A stretch of 64,000 bases of DNA from positions 1,441,716 to 1,505,715 of the forward strand of contig NZ_KQ033913.1 of the NCBI RefSeq assembly GCF_000969835.1. Reading direction: 5' to 3'. This DNA is from Parabacteroides goldsteinii DSM 19448 = WAL 12034 (GTDB lineage Bacteria > Bacteroidota > Bacteroidia > Bacteroidales > Tannerellaceae). The position numbers and the translations under genes were made by a program. Below, piece by piece: positions 18,115 to 27,965 of the stretch. Each line of letters starts with the position of its first letter. Within the stretch, counting starts at the first letter, position 1. Under the pieces are notes generated by a model. That model was not told the DNA's origin and searched no databases. It saw nothing but the letters and a program-made list of their open reading frames with translations.

Positions 18115-20499
18115 ATGGAGAGAAATATCATACAATCAGGAACAAATATCGAATACAGTTTGCTGATGAGTCTCATGGGAGTCAGCGTAAGCAAACATTT
18201 ACTGGATGAGCACTTCACCCTCTTATGGGCAAACGATTTCTATTATGATTTGATAGGTTATCCGAAGGAAGAGTATGAGAATCTTTTCCATAACCAACCT
18301 GACTTATATTTTAAAGGTCATGAAGAAGCATGGAATATATTGGGACAGAAAGTGTATGAAGCAATAGCCAATAACTCCAACGGCTACGAGGCCATTATGA
18401 AAATGCCTGTAAAAGGAGGTGAAAGATGGACAAAACTGACGGCTACATTCACCGACCAGATTCAGGACGGGATTCCAATATCCTACACGGTAATGACCGA
18501 TATTGAAGATATAATGCAGGCCAAACAGGAACAAACAATCGCTTACGAAAATCTCCCGGGTTTTATCTCAAAGAACAAGATTGGCCGTGACGGAAGTTTT
18601 ACACTGCTGGATGCAAATGATAAATATATGGAGTTCGCGGGGGTTAGTAAAGGAGAATATCCTTTTTTCTCCCCCTTCTCCCGTCTGAACGAAAAAAGCC
18701 GGGAAGTACTGAAAGAACATGTAGCACTTATGCAAAAAGGAAAACCAGTGCATTTTGTTATCCAGTCGAAAGACAAGAACGATAACGATTCCTGGTTACA
18801 ACTGAATGGGGAATGTATTGGCTGGGAAGGAGATGAACCAATCTATCTGATTGTATTTATCGATATCACCGATATTACCGAACAACGCGAATTACAAAAA
18901 AAACTTCAGGAACAATCCGAGCAATTAAAAGAGGCACTCGATTCTGCCGAAAAAGCCAATCAGGCTAAATCAGATTTCCTTGCCCGCATGAGTCATGATA
19001 TCCGAACTCCCATGAACGCTATCATTGGAATGACAGCCATTGCCAAAGCACATGTAGATGAACGGGAACGGCTACTTGACTGTATGGAAAAAATCAACGG
19101 AGCATCCAAATTGTTACTTAGCCTGATTAATGAAGTATTGGATATGTCGAAGATAGAAAGTGGCCGGCTGATTTTGTCTGAAGATGAATTCAACATAGGA
19201 GAACTTCTACAAGACCTCGTCGTCATGATGCAGTCTGAAATTAAAAATAAGCAGCAGACACTCGATATCCATGTAAAAGGGTTAAAGCATGAAAATGTGA
19301 CGGGCGATATACAACGCATCAAGCAGGTACTGATGAATATCCTCTCCAATGCAGTCAAATATACACAGGAAAATGGGCAAATCACCATAGACATCAACGA
19401 AAAAGTAACCTGGGATGGGTTCGGTGACTACGAATTTGTCTTTGAAGATAACGGAAGAGGAATGAAACCCGAATTTCTTGACAAAATCTTTTTGCCGTTC
19501 GAACGTGCCAGCGACAATGGTATCAAGAATATACAGGGGACCGGACTCGGGATGGCAATCAGTCATAAAATCGTAAAGATGATGGGGGGCGACATTAAAG
19601 TGGAAAGCGAATACGGCAAAGGTTCCCGCTTTACAATCAACATGCCATTACGTCATTGCGAACAGGTTCCGGATGAGAAAATAAGAATAGACGGATTGGA
19701 AGTGCTTGTTGTCGACGATGATAAGATTGCATGCCAAAGTACTTGCAGTTGCTTGCAGGAAATCGGAATAAAAAGTGACTGGGTATGTTCCGGAAATGAA
19801 GCCATAACCTACGTCCGGAAACGGTATGCAGAAGCAAACAACTACTTTGCTGTCATTATTGACCTGAAAATGCCGGAAATGAACGGCATAGAAACAACAC
19901 GGCAAATCAGGAATATTGTTGGGACAGATGTTCCGATAATCATTCTTTCCGCATACGATATTGAAGAATATGAAGCAGAGGCCAAAGCTGCAAAAGCCAA
20001 TGGTTTCATAACCAAGCCCCTCTACAAATCAAAATTATTCCAGATTCTGAAACGTTTCTTTTTTGAGGGGGAACAACCGGAGCCGGTCAGCCAGTTCAAA
20101 CTGTCGGATGCCGACTATTCCGGCAAACGCATCTTGTTAGTGGAAGACAATGAGTTAAACCGGGAGATTGCCGTTGAAATCATCGGAAGTACCGGTGTAT
20201 CCATTGACACGGCGGTAAATGGTCTCGATGCAGTAAATATCGTTTCGCAGTCGGCTGAAGGCTTCTATCAGATGATACTGATGGATATCCAGATGCCGGT
20301 AATGGATGGCTATGAAGCGACCCGTCAAATACGTTCACTGAAACGTGCCGATATACCTAACATACCAATTGTAGCCATGACCGCCAACGCCTTTTCAGAA
20401 GATGTGACAAATGCAATCAAAGCTGGAATGAACTATCATCTGGCAAAGCCCATCGACCTGGCGGCACTAATGGGAGTCCTCAATAAGTATTTACAATAG
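18115..20499 (+). CDS. Hybrid sensor histidine kinase with two receiver domains
   Basis: Soluble (no membrane helix) multidomain kinase of 794 residues. A PAS-like domain spans residues about 1-135 and a second PAS about 140-255. A coiled-coil linker (ITEQRELQKKLQEQSEQLKE) leads to the HisKA domain with phospho-acceptor H294 (MSHDIRTPMNAIIG). The HATPase has N box NILSNAVKYT, G1 EDNGRGM and G2 GTGLGMAI. Receiver 1 has D583 (IIDLKMPEMNG) and receiver 2 has D724 (LMDIQMPVMDGYEA). No HPt or DNA-binding output domain is present, so phosphate must go to a partner encoded elsewhere or the protein signals by contact. The AraC regulator upstream is the nearest candidate partner. Confidence 0.94.
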   Translation: MERNIIQSGTNIEYSLLMSLMGVSVSKHLLDEHFTLLWANDFYYDLIGYPKEEYENLFHNQPDLYFKGHEEAWNILGQKVYEAIANNSNGYEAIMKMPVKGGERWTKLTATFTDQIQDGIPISYTVMTDIEDIMQAKQEQTIAYENLPGFISKNKIGRDGSFTLLDANDKYMEFAGVSKGEYPFFSPFSRLNEKSREVLKEHVALMQKGKPVHFVIQSKDKNDNDSWLQLNGECIGWEGDEPIYLIVFIDITDITEQRELQKKLQEQSEQLKEALDSAEKANQAKSDFLARMSHDIRTPMNAIIGMTAIAKAHVDERERLLDCMEKINGASKLLLSLINEVLDMSKIESGRLILSEDEFNIGELLQDLVVMMQSEIKNKQQTLDIHVKGLKHENVTGDIQRIKQVLMNILSNAVKYTQENGQITIDINEKVTWDGFGDYEFVFEDNGRGMKPEFLDKIFLPFERASDNGIKNIQGTGLGMAISHKIVKMMGGDIKVESEYGKGSRFTINMPLRHCEQVPDEKIRIDGLEVLVVDDDKIACQSTCSCLQEIGIKSDWVCSGNEAITYVRKRYAEANNYFAVIIDLKMPEMNGIETTRQIRNIVGTDVPIIILSAYDIEEYEAEAKAAKANGFITKPLYKSKLFQILKRFFFEGEQPEPVSQFKLSDADYSGKRILLVEDNELNREIAVEIIGSTGVSIDTAVNGLDAVNIVSQSAEGFYQMILMDIQMPVMDGYEATRQIRSLKRADIPNIPIVAMTANAFSEDVTNAIKAGMNYHLAKPIDLAALMGVLNKYLQ

Positions 20500-20501
20500 A
20501 A

Positions 20502-20542
20502 AACGTTAGGGAAGCTAACCGGATTTTAGCTTCCCTAACGTT
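20502..20542. terminator. Strong bidirectional terminator
   Basis: Seventeen-base perfect arms (20502-20518 and 20526-20542) with a 7-nt loop, between the convergent kinase and TolC genes. It begins 2 nt after the kinase stop. Confidence 0.9.
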
Positions 20543-20561
20543 AATAATACAACTCTCTTAT

Positions 20562-21854
20562 TTACCGTCCAGTTGCCTGTAAATATTCCGTCCGTTTAAT
20601 CAGGTAATTGGTATAATCGTCCGTATATTGGTCTCTACTCTGTTGTAGTAAAGACTGGGCATTCAGCAAATCGCTCAACGTCTCTGTCCCTACCTGATAA
20701 TAATCTGTACTCAGACGCACATTTTCTTCTGCCGTTTTTACCGATTCTTCCGATATCTTTGCCTGTTTATAAGCCTCTTCCAATTCATTCCAGAGTTTTT
20801 GCATCTGCAAAAGAAGTTTCTCATTGGTATCCTGTCGTGTATATTCAGCCGCTTTCAATTGCAACTTCTGCTTCCTGATAGCATGCGAACCGCCCCACCA
20901 ATCGGTTAAGGGGACAGAAACCGTAGCAAAAATCATCCCGAAAGAATGGTCGGTATCCAGAATATTATGATACATATAGCCGGCTCCTATTCCTACCGAC
21001 GGCAGGTTCTGACCGACTTTCAATTTATATTGCAGACGGCTGGCTTCCACATTCTTATCAAGCAGTTTATAGGCAACAGTCGTCGGCAAGGCACTCATCT
21101 GGTCTATCCGGTAAGTCTCCGGCGAAGGCAGAGGCTCCTGCAATGTTGCCTGAACAGTGAAATCATCTTCCGGCAGTCCGATATACTGAGACAACAACAT
21201 TTTCGACAAACGTAAATTATTATCTACTTTCAGCCGGTCACTGGCTATGCTGTTCTTTTTCAGTTGAACCTGTAACAGTTCATTCCTGTTCGCCACACCG
21301 GCACGAACGGAAGCCTCCACATCCTTATACAGGTTGTCGATTAATGTTTCCAGTAAGGAAACCGTTTTTCTCTTTTCCTGCAAAGAAACGTGCAGCCAGT
21401 AATACTGTTCGACAGTCAGCAATACTTCATTCTCCGATTGTTTCATCTGATAACGGCTCACTTCCACCGCCAGGGCAGCCAGTTTGTTATTATTAAGTAT
21501 CTGTCCTCCTGCAAAAACCGGCTGGACAGCCGTTACTCCTCCCATAACACCATTCTTTGCCATTGTCATTTCTAACAGACCAGGAACCAGTGCCAACTCT
21601 GCCATTCCATTGTCAGAGGTAAAAGCGCCTCCCGTCGCACTTATAGATGGAAAATATTTCGTGAAAGCCTCTTTACGCACCTCTTCCGCACCTTTGACAT
21701 CTAAACGGGCGTTCTTCATCCGGGCATTATTCTCCAATGCCAGTTGGCTGCATTCTTCCAGTGTCAAACTACGCTGGGCTTCGACAGATAAAGCCGGTAC
21801 CAGCAAAAGACAAAGGAGATTGCCTAAAACATATATTATCTTTTTTCCAGACAT
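20562..21854 (-). CDS. TolC-family outer membrane efflux protein
   Basis: Outer-membrane channel of the tripartite pump encoded here. A signal peptide ends at about SVEAQ (residue 27) and the mature start is RSLTLEECSQLALENNARMKNARLD, the family signature. Two repeats of long coiled-coil helices are seen (VRKEAFTKYFPSISA; SLQEKRKTVSLLETL; then SVKTAEENVRLSTDYYQVGTETLSDLLNA). Length 430 is usual. It is the third gene of the operon, 19 nt after the RND pump. Confidence 0.93.
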   Translation of the reverse strand: MSGKKIIYVLGNLLCLLLVPALSVEAQRSLTLEECSQLALENNARMKNARLDVKGAEEVRKEAFTKYFPSISATGGAFTSDNGMAELALVPGLLEMTMAKNGVMGGVTAVQPVFAGGQILNNNKLAALAVEVSRYQMKQSENEVLLTVEQYYWLHVSLQEKRKTVSLLETLIDNLYKDVEASVRAGVANRNELLQVQLKKNSIASDRLKVDNNLRLSKMLLSQYIGLPEDDFTVQATLQEPLPSPETYRIDQMSALPTTVAYKLLDKNVEASRLQYKLKVGQNLPSVGIGAGYMYHNILDTDHSFGMIFATVSVPLTDWWGGSHAIRKQKLQLKAAEYTRQDTNEKLLLQMQKLWNELEEAYKQAKISEESVKTAEENVRLSTDYYQVGTETLSDLLNAQSLLQQSRDQYTDDYTNYLIKRTEYLQATGR

Positions 21855-21873
21855 ATTCTTTACTCTTAATTAG

Positions 21874-24800
21874 TTATACGACCTTTTTATTCCCGCCGAA
21901 TATCATCCAGTAAAATACCGGAATAACAATAACGGCCAATATCATGGCAAATACTGTCCCCGAACAAATCACGACTCCCATCGGTGTCCATAAGGCACTG
22001 TTACTGATAATCATTGGGACAACCCCCACCGCTGTTGTTGCCGACGTCAGGAAAATCGGTAACATACGACGTTTACCGGCATCCATGGCAGCCTCTTTGA
22101 CAGAGATGTGATGATTGATACGTAAATCCTGTGCATGGTCAAATATCATAATCGCATTACGTACCACAATACCTATCAAACTGATTATACCCAACACACA
22201 AGTGATACTGAACTCCATCCCGGACACCCAAAGACCGAGAGCAGCACCGAACAGGCACAGTAAAATAGAAGTAAGGGCAGCAACAGCCAATCCGATTTTC
22301 TTATAGTTTATCAGCAAAAACAGGAAGACAATAATGACGGCAATCGAAAGCCCCTCTATTATCGGAGTGATAATTTCCTCGTCAGACTCTTTTACGCCTC
22401 CGTACTCAAAAGATACGCCCTCCGGAAGATTGGGTATCACCCGGCTGTTCATCACCTTTTCAACCTTCTTCTGCATATTCGTTTCATTAAACCCGCGTTT
22501 AACCTGAGTAATCACACTCAACGTACGCACTCCGTTACGGCGAACAATCTGCCCTTCATTCCATCCTCCCTGTATTTCAGACACCTGGCGAAGCGGAACA
22601 CTGACACCCGGAACAGCCGTCGGCAAATAAGCATCCCCTATCCCATCAAACGAATCGTATGCATCCTCTCCTTTATCCGATTTCAGGCAGATAGCCAACG
22701 GATAATCGCCTTCCCAGATAGAGCCGACCGACATACCGTTATAACGGATAGCCATATCGGCCGCCGCCATCGCTTTCGAAATTCCCAGGCGAGACGACTC
22801 CACAGGGTCAAGCGTTACACGAACTTCGGGCAGCATCTCCTCAAAATTCGTATGAACCCAAACCAGGCCATCCATATCCTGCAACGATGTCATCAATGTA
22901 TCAGCCACCTGCTTCAAGGCTGTTATATCATCTCCCATAAAGCGAACTTCTATCGGGAAACTCACAGTCTGATAATCCAACTGTTTGAACTTGATGAAAG
23001 CATCCGGATAATAATCGGCATAAGCATTGGCATATTCATCCAGCAGGTCGGCTGTTGCCTCTACGGATGTTGTATTTACAATAAACTGCGCATAATTCTT
23101 CCCACCCATATTCGGAGCATAAGTTGCCTGGAAACGCGGGGAAGCCATTCCCACAAATGCGGTAGCCGACAAAACCCGTTCGTCATCTTTCAATAAAGCA
23201 TATACGCTGTCACAAACGGCTGCCGTTTTATCCAATGACGAACCTTGCGGCAAATAAATCTCTATAGCAAACTGGTCACGGTCTGCTTCCGGCATCATTC
23301 GTTGCGGGATACGCATCATAATCACCACAGCCAGCAACACGGATAGTACCCCGATAAACAACGTTGTCTTGGGATAGCGAAAAGTCCATTCAAGTACCTT
23401 TTCATAGACAGCCTGTACCGTATCCAACAAGTTGAAACGTTTCTTTCCGTCCGTCTTCTGCCCGTTTTTCAATCCCTTTTTGATAAGGGTGTGTTCCAGC
23501 ATGGGAATAAATATCATGGCGATAGCCAGCGAGGTCATCAATGAAATCGTTATCGTCCAGGGGAACCAGTTCAGAAAGTCCAGCATCTGCCCCGTCATCG
23601 TAAACAGCAACGGATAGAAGATAATGCAAAGGCTGAGCGTTGCCAGAAAGATGGAAGAGAAATAGTTCTTGGCACTCGATACTGCGGCATGCCAACGAGA
23701 CATTCCGTTATCCAGCCGTTCCAGATAAGCATCTATAACAATGATGGAGTTATCCACAATCATCCCCAGCACAACAATTAAAGCAGCCAATGTAACCGTA
23801 TTCAACGGGATGCCGACAGCATACATAATCCCGATAGATATAAAAATACTGATCGGAATGGAAGTAGCCGCAACAATAGCCGATTTGAAAGGAAAAAGCA
23901 GCATCATCACCAGGATAACGACCACAATGGAGACAAACAGGTCACGCACAAACGAACTCACCGAATCATCCACCACCTTGGGTTGGTCCGCAATCCGCTG
24001 AATGGACACGCTTTCCGGAAGTTCTTCCTGGAAAGCTGCCAGCACCTTATCCACTTCCTTTCCGTACTGTACAATATTATTGCCTTCCCGCATCTCCATG
24101 GAAAGGATGATAGCCTTCTTTCCGTTATTCATTATATAACTGTCAGGCTCGGGATATTCACGGACAATGCGTGCAATATCTTTCAGACGGATTATATTCC
24201 CGTCACCATCCGCCAGGATAATCTGGTCGGCTATCTCTTTTTCAGAAGCATAGGTGTTCGAGAAATGGATCGGAATATCGAGGTCTTCACTTTTCAACGA
24301 GCCTCCCGATGTAGTAAATCCTTGTGTGAAAAGTGTCGTCATCAACATTCGGGTATCCAACTTGTAAGCCGTCAGTTTATCCCTGTCGAGATAGACACTG
24401 ATTTGTTCCTTTTGTATACCGTAACGGCGCAGATTTGAAACAGACTCAATACGACGGAGGCGGTCTTCCAGTGATTCCAGATAATCCTCCAGTTCACGGT
24501 ATGTTTTATCTTCCGATTCAAGCGTAATCAACAAAGCGGAGGTATCACCGAAGTCATCGTTCGCAATGACAGCCAGGACACCCGAAGGTAATTGCGATTT
24601 GAAGTTCTGCAAACCCAGCTTAATCTTCGACCAGACTTCATCCTTATTGTTCACTTCATCGTTCAGTTCCACCATGATATACACCATTCCGTCACGCGAC
24701 ATGGAATATGTTTTCTTCTTCTTTATCTCCTTAAAAGTATAAAGATAGCGTTCCAAAGGCTTTGCCAGTTGTTCCTCCACCTCGGCAGAAGTCGCCCCGG

Positions 24801-24966
24801 GATAAACACCCACGACAACACCCTGGCGGATGGTAAATTCCGGAAACTCCTGTTTCGGCATATTTACCAGGCCATAAATTCCCAGACCGACCAAGACGGT
24901 CAGCACCAATAAGGTGATCTGGTAATAATGCATGGCCCATTCTATAATTCCCTGCTGTCTTTTCAT
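21874..24966 (-). CDS. RND-type efflux transporter, inner-membrane pump (AcrB/CzcA superfamily)
   Basis: Proton-driven pump of 1,030 residues with twelve predicted transmembrane helices and two large periplasmic loops. Marker segments are the N-terminal helix and periplasmic start (MPKQEFPEFTIRQGVVVGVYPGATSAEVEEQL), the helix-4 proton-relay Asp in VLGMIVDNSIIVIDAYLERL, and the matching second-half segment VVRNAIMIFDHAQDLR. The region lacks the DDE-type residues I would expect for a CzcA metal pump, so a drug- or metabolite-type HAE substrate is likelier. Its start overlaps the adaptor stop by 4 nt (ATGA), indicating coupling. The divergent AraC at 26139 may regulate it. Confidence 0.95.
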   Translation of the reverse strand: MKRQQGIIEWAMHYYQITLLVLTVLVGLGIYGLVNMPKQEFPEFTIRQGVVVGVYPGATSAEVEEQLAKPLERYLYTFKEIKKKKTYSMSRDGMVYIMVELNDEVNNKDEVWSKIKLGLQNFKSQLPSGVLAVIANDDFGDTSALLITLESEDKTYRELEDYLESLEDRLRRIESVSNLRRYGIQKEQISVYLDRDKLTAYKLDTRMLMTTLFTQGFTTSGGSLKSEDLDIPIHFSNTYASEKEIADQIILADGDGNIIRLKDIARIVREYPEPDSYIMNNGKKAIILSMEMREGNNIVQYGKEVDKVLAAFQEELPESVSIQRIADQPKVVDDSVSSFVRDLFVSIVVVILVMMLLFPFKSAIVAATSIPISIFISIGIMYAVGIPLNTVTLAALIVVLGMIVDNSIIVIDAYLERLDNGMSRWHAAVSSAKNYFSSIFLATLSLCIIFYPLLFTMTGQMLDFLNWFPWTITISLMTSLAIAMIFIPMLEHTLIKKGLKNGQKTDGKKRFNLLDTVQAVYEKVLEWTFRYPKTTLFIGVLSVLLAVVIMMRIPQRMMPEADRDQFAIEIYLPQGSSLDKTAAVCDSVYALLKDDERVLSATAFVGMASPRFQATYAPNMGGKNYAQFIVNTTSVEATADLLDEYANAYADYYPDAFIKFKQLDYQTVSFPIEVRFMGDDITALKQVADTLMTSLQDMDGLVWVHTNFEEMLPEVRVTLDPVESSRLGISKAMAAADMAIRYNGMSVGSIWEGDYPLAICLKSDKGEDAYDSFDGIGDAYLPTAVPGVSVPLRQVSEIQGGWNEGQIVRRNGVRTLSVITQVKRGFNETNMQKKVEKVMNSRVIPNLPEGVSFEYGGVKESDEEIITPIIEGLSIAVIIVFLFLLINYKKIGLAVAALTSILLCLFGAALGLWVSGMEFSITCVLGIISLIGIVVRNAIMIFDHAQDLRINHHISVKEAAMDAGKRRMLPIFLTSATTAVGVVPMIISNSALWTPMGVVICSGTVFAMILAVIVIPVFYWMIFGGNKKVV

Positions 24967-25985
24967 AAGGCTTTCACTTTCATATCCTCACTCACCTTCT
25001 GATAACCGTCTGTTATGACAAGGTCACCTTCGCTCAGTCCGTCCGTTATCTGTACGCCATTGTCGGTCAATTCTCCGATACGAACCGTTACCGCTTTGGC
25101 CTTTCCGTCACGCAGGCACCAGACATACCGTTCACCGGTGTGCGATAATTGTATCACATTATTAGGCAACGAGATGGTAGTAACCCTATCCTTATTTTCC
25201 ACTCTCACCCGGCAAACCATCCCCGGCAATAACGCTCCATCCTTGTTATCCAGCTTTATCCTGGCTTCATAGGTATGGGATACCGGATTAGCGGTAATGC
25301 CTTTCTCCGTAACCATGCCTTCAAACAACCGGCCTCCCAAAGCAGCAACGGTTATAGCCGCTTTCCGGTGGTCGATGAACGGTATTTCTTTTTCCGGTAC
25401 GGCAATCTTAATATTCACCGTCCCTACATCCAATAAGGTGAAAACCGGTTTACCAGGCTGCACATTCTCGCCTGCCTCCACATTTCTTTTCCCGATTACA
25501 CCGTCAAAAGGAGCATACAGGCTGGCATCTTCCAGATTCTTCCGGGCGATGCTTTCCATCGACTGTGCCTGTTGCAACTTACTCTGTACTTCCACCCATT
25601 TGATTTCCGGGAGACTTTTGTTTTCATACAATGTTTTCATACGGTCATAAGCATCCTGCGCCTGCACCAGGGAAGCACGGGATGCGTCATACGTATCCTG
25701 AAGAGTCGCACGATTCAGCGAAGCCAGAAGCTGCCCTTTATGAACTTTCTGCCCTTCACGGACAAGAATTTCCTGCACATTCCCCATAACCTGAAAACTC
25801 AGGGAAGAGGCAGACATTTCCTCTACCGTTCCAACATAATTTTGACCATCAACAAGGCTACTGCCCGTTATTTCAACCACTTTCACTGGTATCACCCTCT
25901 CTTCCGTCGACTTATCCTTTTGGCCGGAACAGCTCATCAACAGAATTATAAACAAAGAGATGCCCGCACATTCTACAATCTTCAT
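24963..25985 (-). CDS. RND periplasmic adaptor (membrane-fusion) lipoprotein
   Basis: Bridges the RND pump and TolC. The N-terminus has a lipobox (LLMSC, Cys about residue 19: LFIILLMSCSGQKDK), so it is predicted to be an inner-membrane lipoprotein. The lipoyl-like halves are VQEILVREGQKVHKGQLLASL and YAPFDGVIGKRNVEAGENVQPGKPVFTL, separated by an alpha-hairpin with heptads (YDASRASLVQAQDAYDRMKTLYENK). A beta-barrel and membrane-proximal domain follow. Length 340 is normal. It is the first gene of the adaptor-pump-TolC operon. Confidence 0.93.
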   Translation of the reverse strand: MKIVECAGISLFIILLMSCSGQKDKSTEERVIPVKVVEITGSSLVDGQNYVGTVEEMSASSLSFQVMGNVQEILVREGQKVHKGQLLASLNRATLQDTYDASRASLVQAQDAYDRMKTLYENKSLPEIKWVEVQSKLQQAQSMESIARKNLEDASLYAPFDGVIGKRNVEAGENVQPGKPVFTLLDVGTVNIKIAVPEKEIPFIDHRKAAITVAALGGRLFEGMVTEKGITANPVSHTYEARIKLDNKDGALLPGMVCRVRVENKDRVTTISLPNNVIQLSHTGERYVWCLRDGKAKAVTVRIGELTDNGVQITDGLSEGDLVITDGYQKVSEDMKVKAL

Positions 25986-26112
25986 ACCTATCTATTTATT
26001 AGTATTTTAAAGAGAAATAAACGATGCAAAAGTGATGAGAATCCTTATTTTATAAAAGGTCAGTTGAGCCGTAGAATTGTTCTATTTTTCGCATTCGTAT
26101 GCATTCTTTTCC

Positions 26113-26120
26113 TATATTTG
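26113..26120 (+). promoter_or_regulatory. -7 box of the divergent AraC gene
   Basis: TATATTTG lies 18 nt before the ATG at 26139. The short leader helps decide that start over longer upstream readings. Confidence 0.65.
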
Positions 26121-26138
26121 CATATAAATAAAGAAAAG

Positions 26139-27017
26139 ATGAACCAAACAGTTCCTATAATAGACATCTCAAAGGTCGAACATTCATCCAAAATAGACTT
26201 CTTTGATGACGATTTCGTTATTTTCGACGATTTGAATGAAATTCCGCTGTTCGATTATCCCAGCCGTATTGCAGATGCCGCCGTTTTTGCCATTTGCCAG
26301 AAAGGTTCCGTACGAATCAGCATCAATCTGAAAGAATATACAATCGTTCCTAATAACCTGGTAGTTCTCCTGCCGGACCAGATAGTGCAGCATTACGAAC
26401 GCAGTGATGACTTTGCCGGTATTTTCCTGGGAGTATCCAAACAGTTCATCGACGATACGATCCCGGGAATGAAGAATCTTTTATCAGCTTTCTTCTACGT
26501 CAGGGACCATCCATGCACTACCCTGACTGAGGAAGAGTTGGATTATCTTTCCGAATATCATCCCATGTTATGGAAAAGGGTTAAGATGAAAGAGCATGTA
26601 TACCGGAAAGAAGTTATTCAAAGCCTGTTACTGTCATTATTCTACGATGTCTGTAATATCTTCCGCAAACATCAACCGGCTGACGAAGGTAAAAGGTCCC
26701 GCAAAGAAGAGCTGTTCGGATTGTTTATGCAAACGGTTCTGGAAAACTACAAGCAGGAAAGGAGTGTTGCCTTTTATGCCGACAAACTTTGTGTCACAGC
26801 CAAATATCTTTCACTCATATCCAAAGAAGTCAGCGGGCAGCCTGCCGGAAACTGGATTGACGAATATGTGATTCTGGAAGCAAAAACGTTATTGAAGTCA
26901 AGCCAGATGAGCATACAGGAAATAGCCGACAGTTTAAACTTTGCCAACCAGTCTTTCTTCGGAAAGTATTTTAAGCATCACACAGGAATATCTCCCAAAG
27001 AATACAGAAAACGATAG
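26139..27017 (+). CDS. AraC-family regulator divergent from the RND efflux operon
   Basis: 292 residues from ATG 26139 (MNQTVPIIDISKVEH). The frame is open far upstream to 25572, but that part overlaps the adaptor gene and lies before the -7 box, so it is not coding. The N-terminal domain is cupin-like (ISINLKEYTIVPNNLVVLLPDQIVQHYE). The C-terminal double HTH is VAFYADKLCVTAKYLSLISKEVSG and SIQEIADSLNFANQSFFGKYFKHHTGISPKEYRK, both complete. The divergent position 150 nt from the pump operon suggests it controls that operon; this is inference from layout. Its architecture is like the AraC at 17101. Confidence 0.9.
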   Translation: MNQTVPIIDISKVEHSSKIDFFDDDFVIFDDLNEIPLFDYPSRIADAAVFAICQKGSVRISINLKEYTIVPNNLVVLLPDQIVQHYERSDDFAGIFLGVSKQFIDDTIPGMKNLLSAFFYVRDHPCTTLTEEELDYLSEYHPMLWKRVKMKEHVYRKEVIQSLLLSLFYDVCNIFRKHQPADEGKRSRKEELFGLFMQTVLENYKQERSVAFYADKLCVTAKYLSLISKEVSGQPAGNWIDEYVILEAKTLLKSSQMSIQEIADSLNFANQSFFGKYFKHHTGISPKEYRKR

Positions 27018-27032
27018 GGGATAATATTGCCT

Positions 27033-27944
27033 TTATCCCCCGATTATTACATTTATATTATACGTACTGAAAATAGCCTTACAACGCTCTACCGTTTCTT
27101 CCGACGGCGTCGCCATCGGATAATGGGCCGGGTTATATACCGTCCCCAGCTTTTCATGTTTATTCTTACCAATATCATGATAAAGGAGCAGATTCACCGT
27201 CCTATGCTGCCAGGGTAAGGAAGAAAGGAATGCGGCCGAACGGGTTATATTTTCTTCATCCGCATTCACACCTTCTATCAGAGGGATACGGATATGAAAC
27301 GCATGACCAGCTTCCGCCACCATGCGTAAGTTAGACAATATTAATTCATTAGACACTCCGCAGTAAAGTTTATGTTTAACTGTATCCATATGCTTCAGGT
27401 CTACCAGAAAAAGCTCGGAATGTTGCATCACCTCCCGGACAATCTCCTCTCCGGCAAACAATGTCGTATCGACGGCACGATGGATACCCAGGTCACCACA
27501 ACGGCGAAGTAATTCCAGCAACAGATCCGGATGCAACAACGGCTCCCCTCCGCAAAAGGTTACGCCTCCCTCCGATCGGTCCATGAATACCGTTTCCTTT
27601 TCAATCTCCTTCATCAGGTAATCTACGGAATATTCGGTTCCGGATATCTCCATTGCCAGAGCCGGACAGCCCTCCGCACATTTGCCGCACAAATGACAGA
27701 GAGCATTGTCGGTAACAATCCCTTCGGGTGTCAAAGCCAGTGCCTTTTGCGGACAATTCTCCACACACGTCCGGCATCCTATACATTTCTTCTTTGTATA
27801 GAGTTTCTGTTTCCGGCTGGATACCCCCTCCGGATTATGACACCAAACACACGACAACGGGCACCCTTTCATAAAGACAGTCGTCCGGATACCCGGCCCG
27901 TCATTGATAGCATACCGCTTAATATCGAATATTAACCCCATCAA
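27033..27944 (-). CDS. Glycyl-radical enzyme activating enzyme (radical SAM)
   Basis: Installs the glycyl radical on the enzyme encoded 21 nt upstream. The radical-SAM motif is C28-x3-C32-x2-C35 (KGCPLSCVWCHNPEG). Two ferredoxin-like 4Fe-4S motifs follow (CIGCRTCVENCPQKAL and CHLCGKCAEGCPALAME), typical of activases for non-PFL glycyl radical enzymes. The S-adenosylmethionine GGEP motif is FCGGEPLLHP. Length 303 is usual. Pairing with the dehydratase gene on one strand supports a dedicated activase. It is an oxygen-sensitive system, so expression in anaerobic conditions is expected. Confidence 0.94.
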   Translation of the reverse strand: MMGLIFDIKRYAINDGPGIRTTVFMKGCPLSCVWCHNPEGVSSRKQKLYTKKKCIGCRTCVENCPQKALALTPEGIVTDNALCHLCGKCAEGCPALAMEISGTEYSVDYLMKEIEKETVFMDRSEGGVTFCGGEPLLHPDLLLELLRRCGDLGIHRAVDTTLFAGEEIVREVMQHSELFLVDLKHMDTVKHKLYCGVSNELILSNLRMVAEAGHAFHIRIPLIEGVNADEENITRSAAFLSSLPWQHRTVNLLLYHDIGKNKHEKLGTVYNPAHYPMATPSEETVERCKAIFSTYNINVIIGG

Positions 27945-27965
27945 CTAATTTTCAATTCTCAATTA

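Noticed and set aside
21874..24966. Heavy-metal (CzcA) pump
   Set aside because: Metal-relay residues of CzcA were not seen and no metal regulator is adjacent; a general HAE-type pump is safer.
25572..26138. Long N-terminal extension of the AraC gene
   Set aside because: It overlaps the adaptor gene, lies before the -7 box, and does not read as a protein domain.
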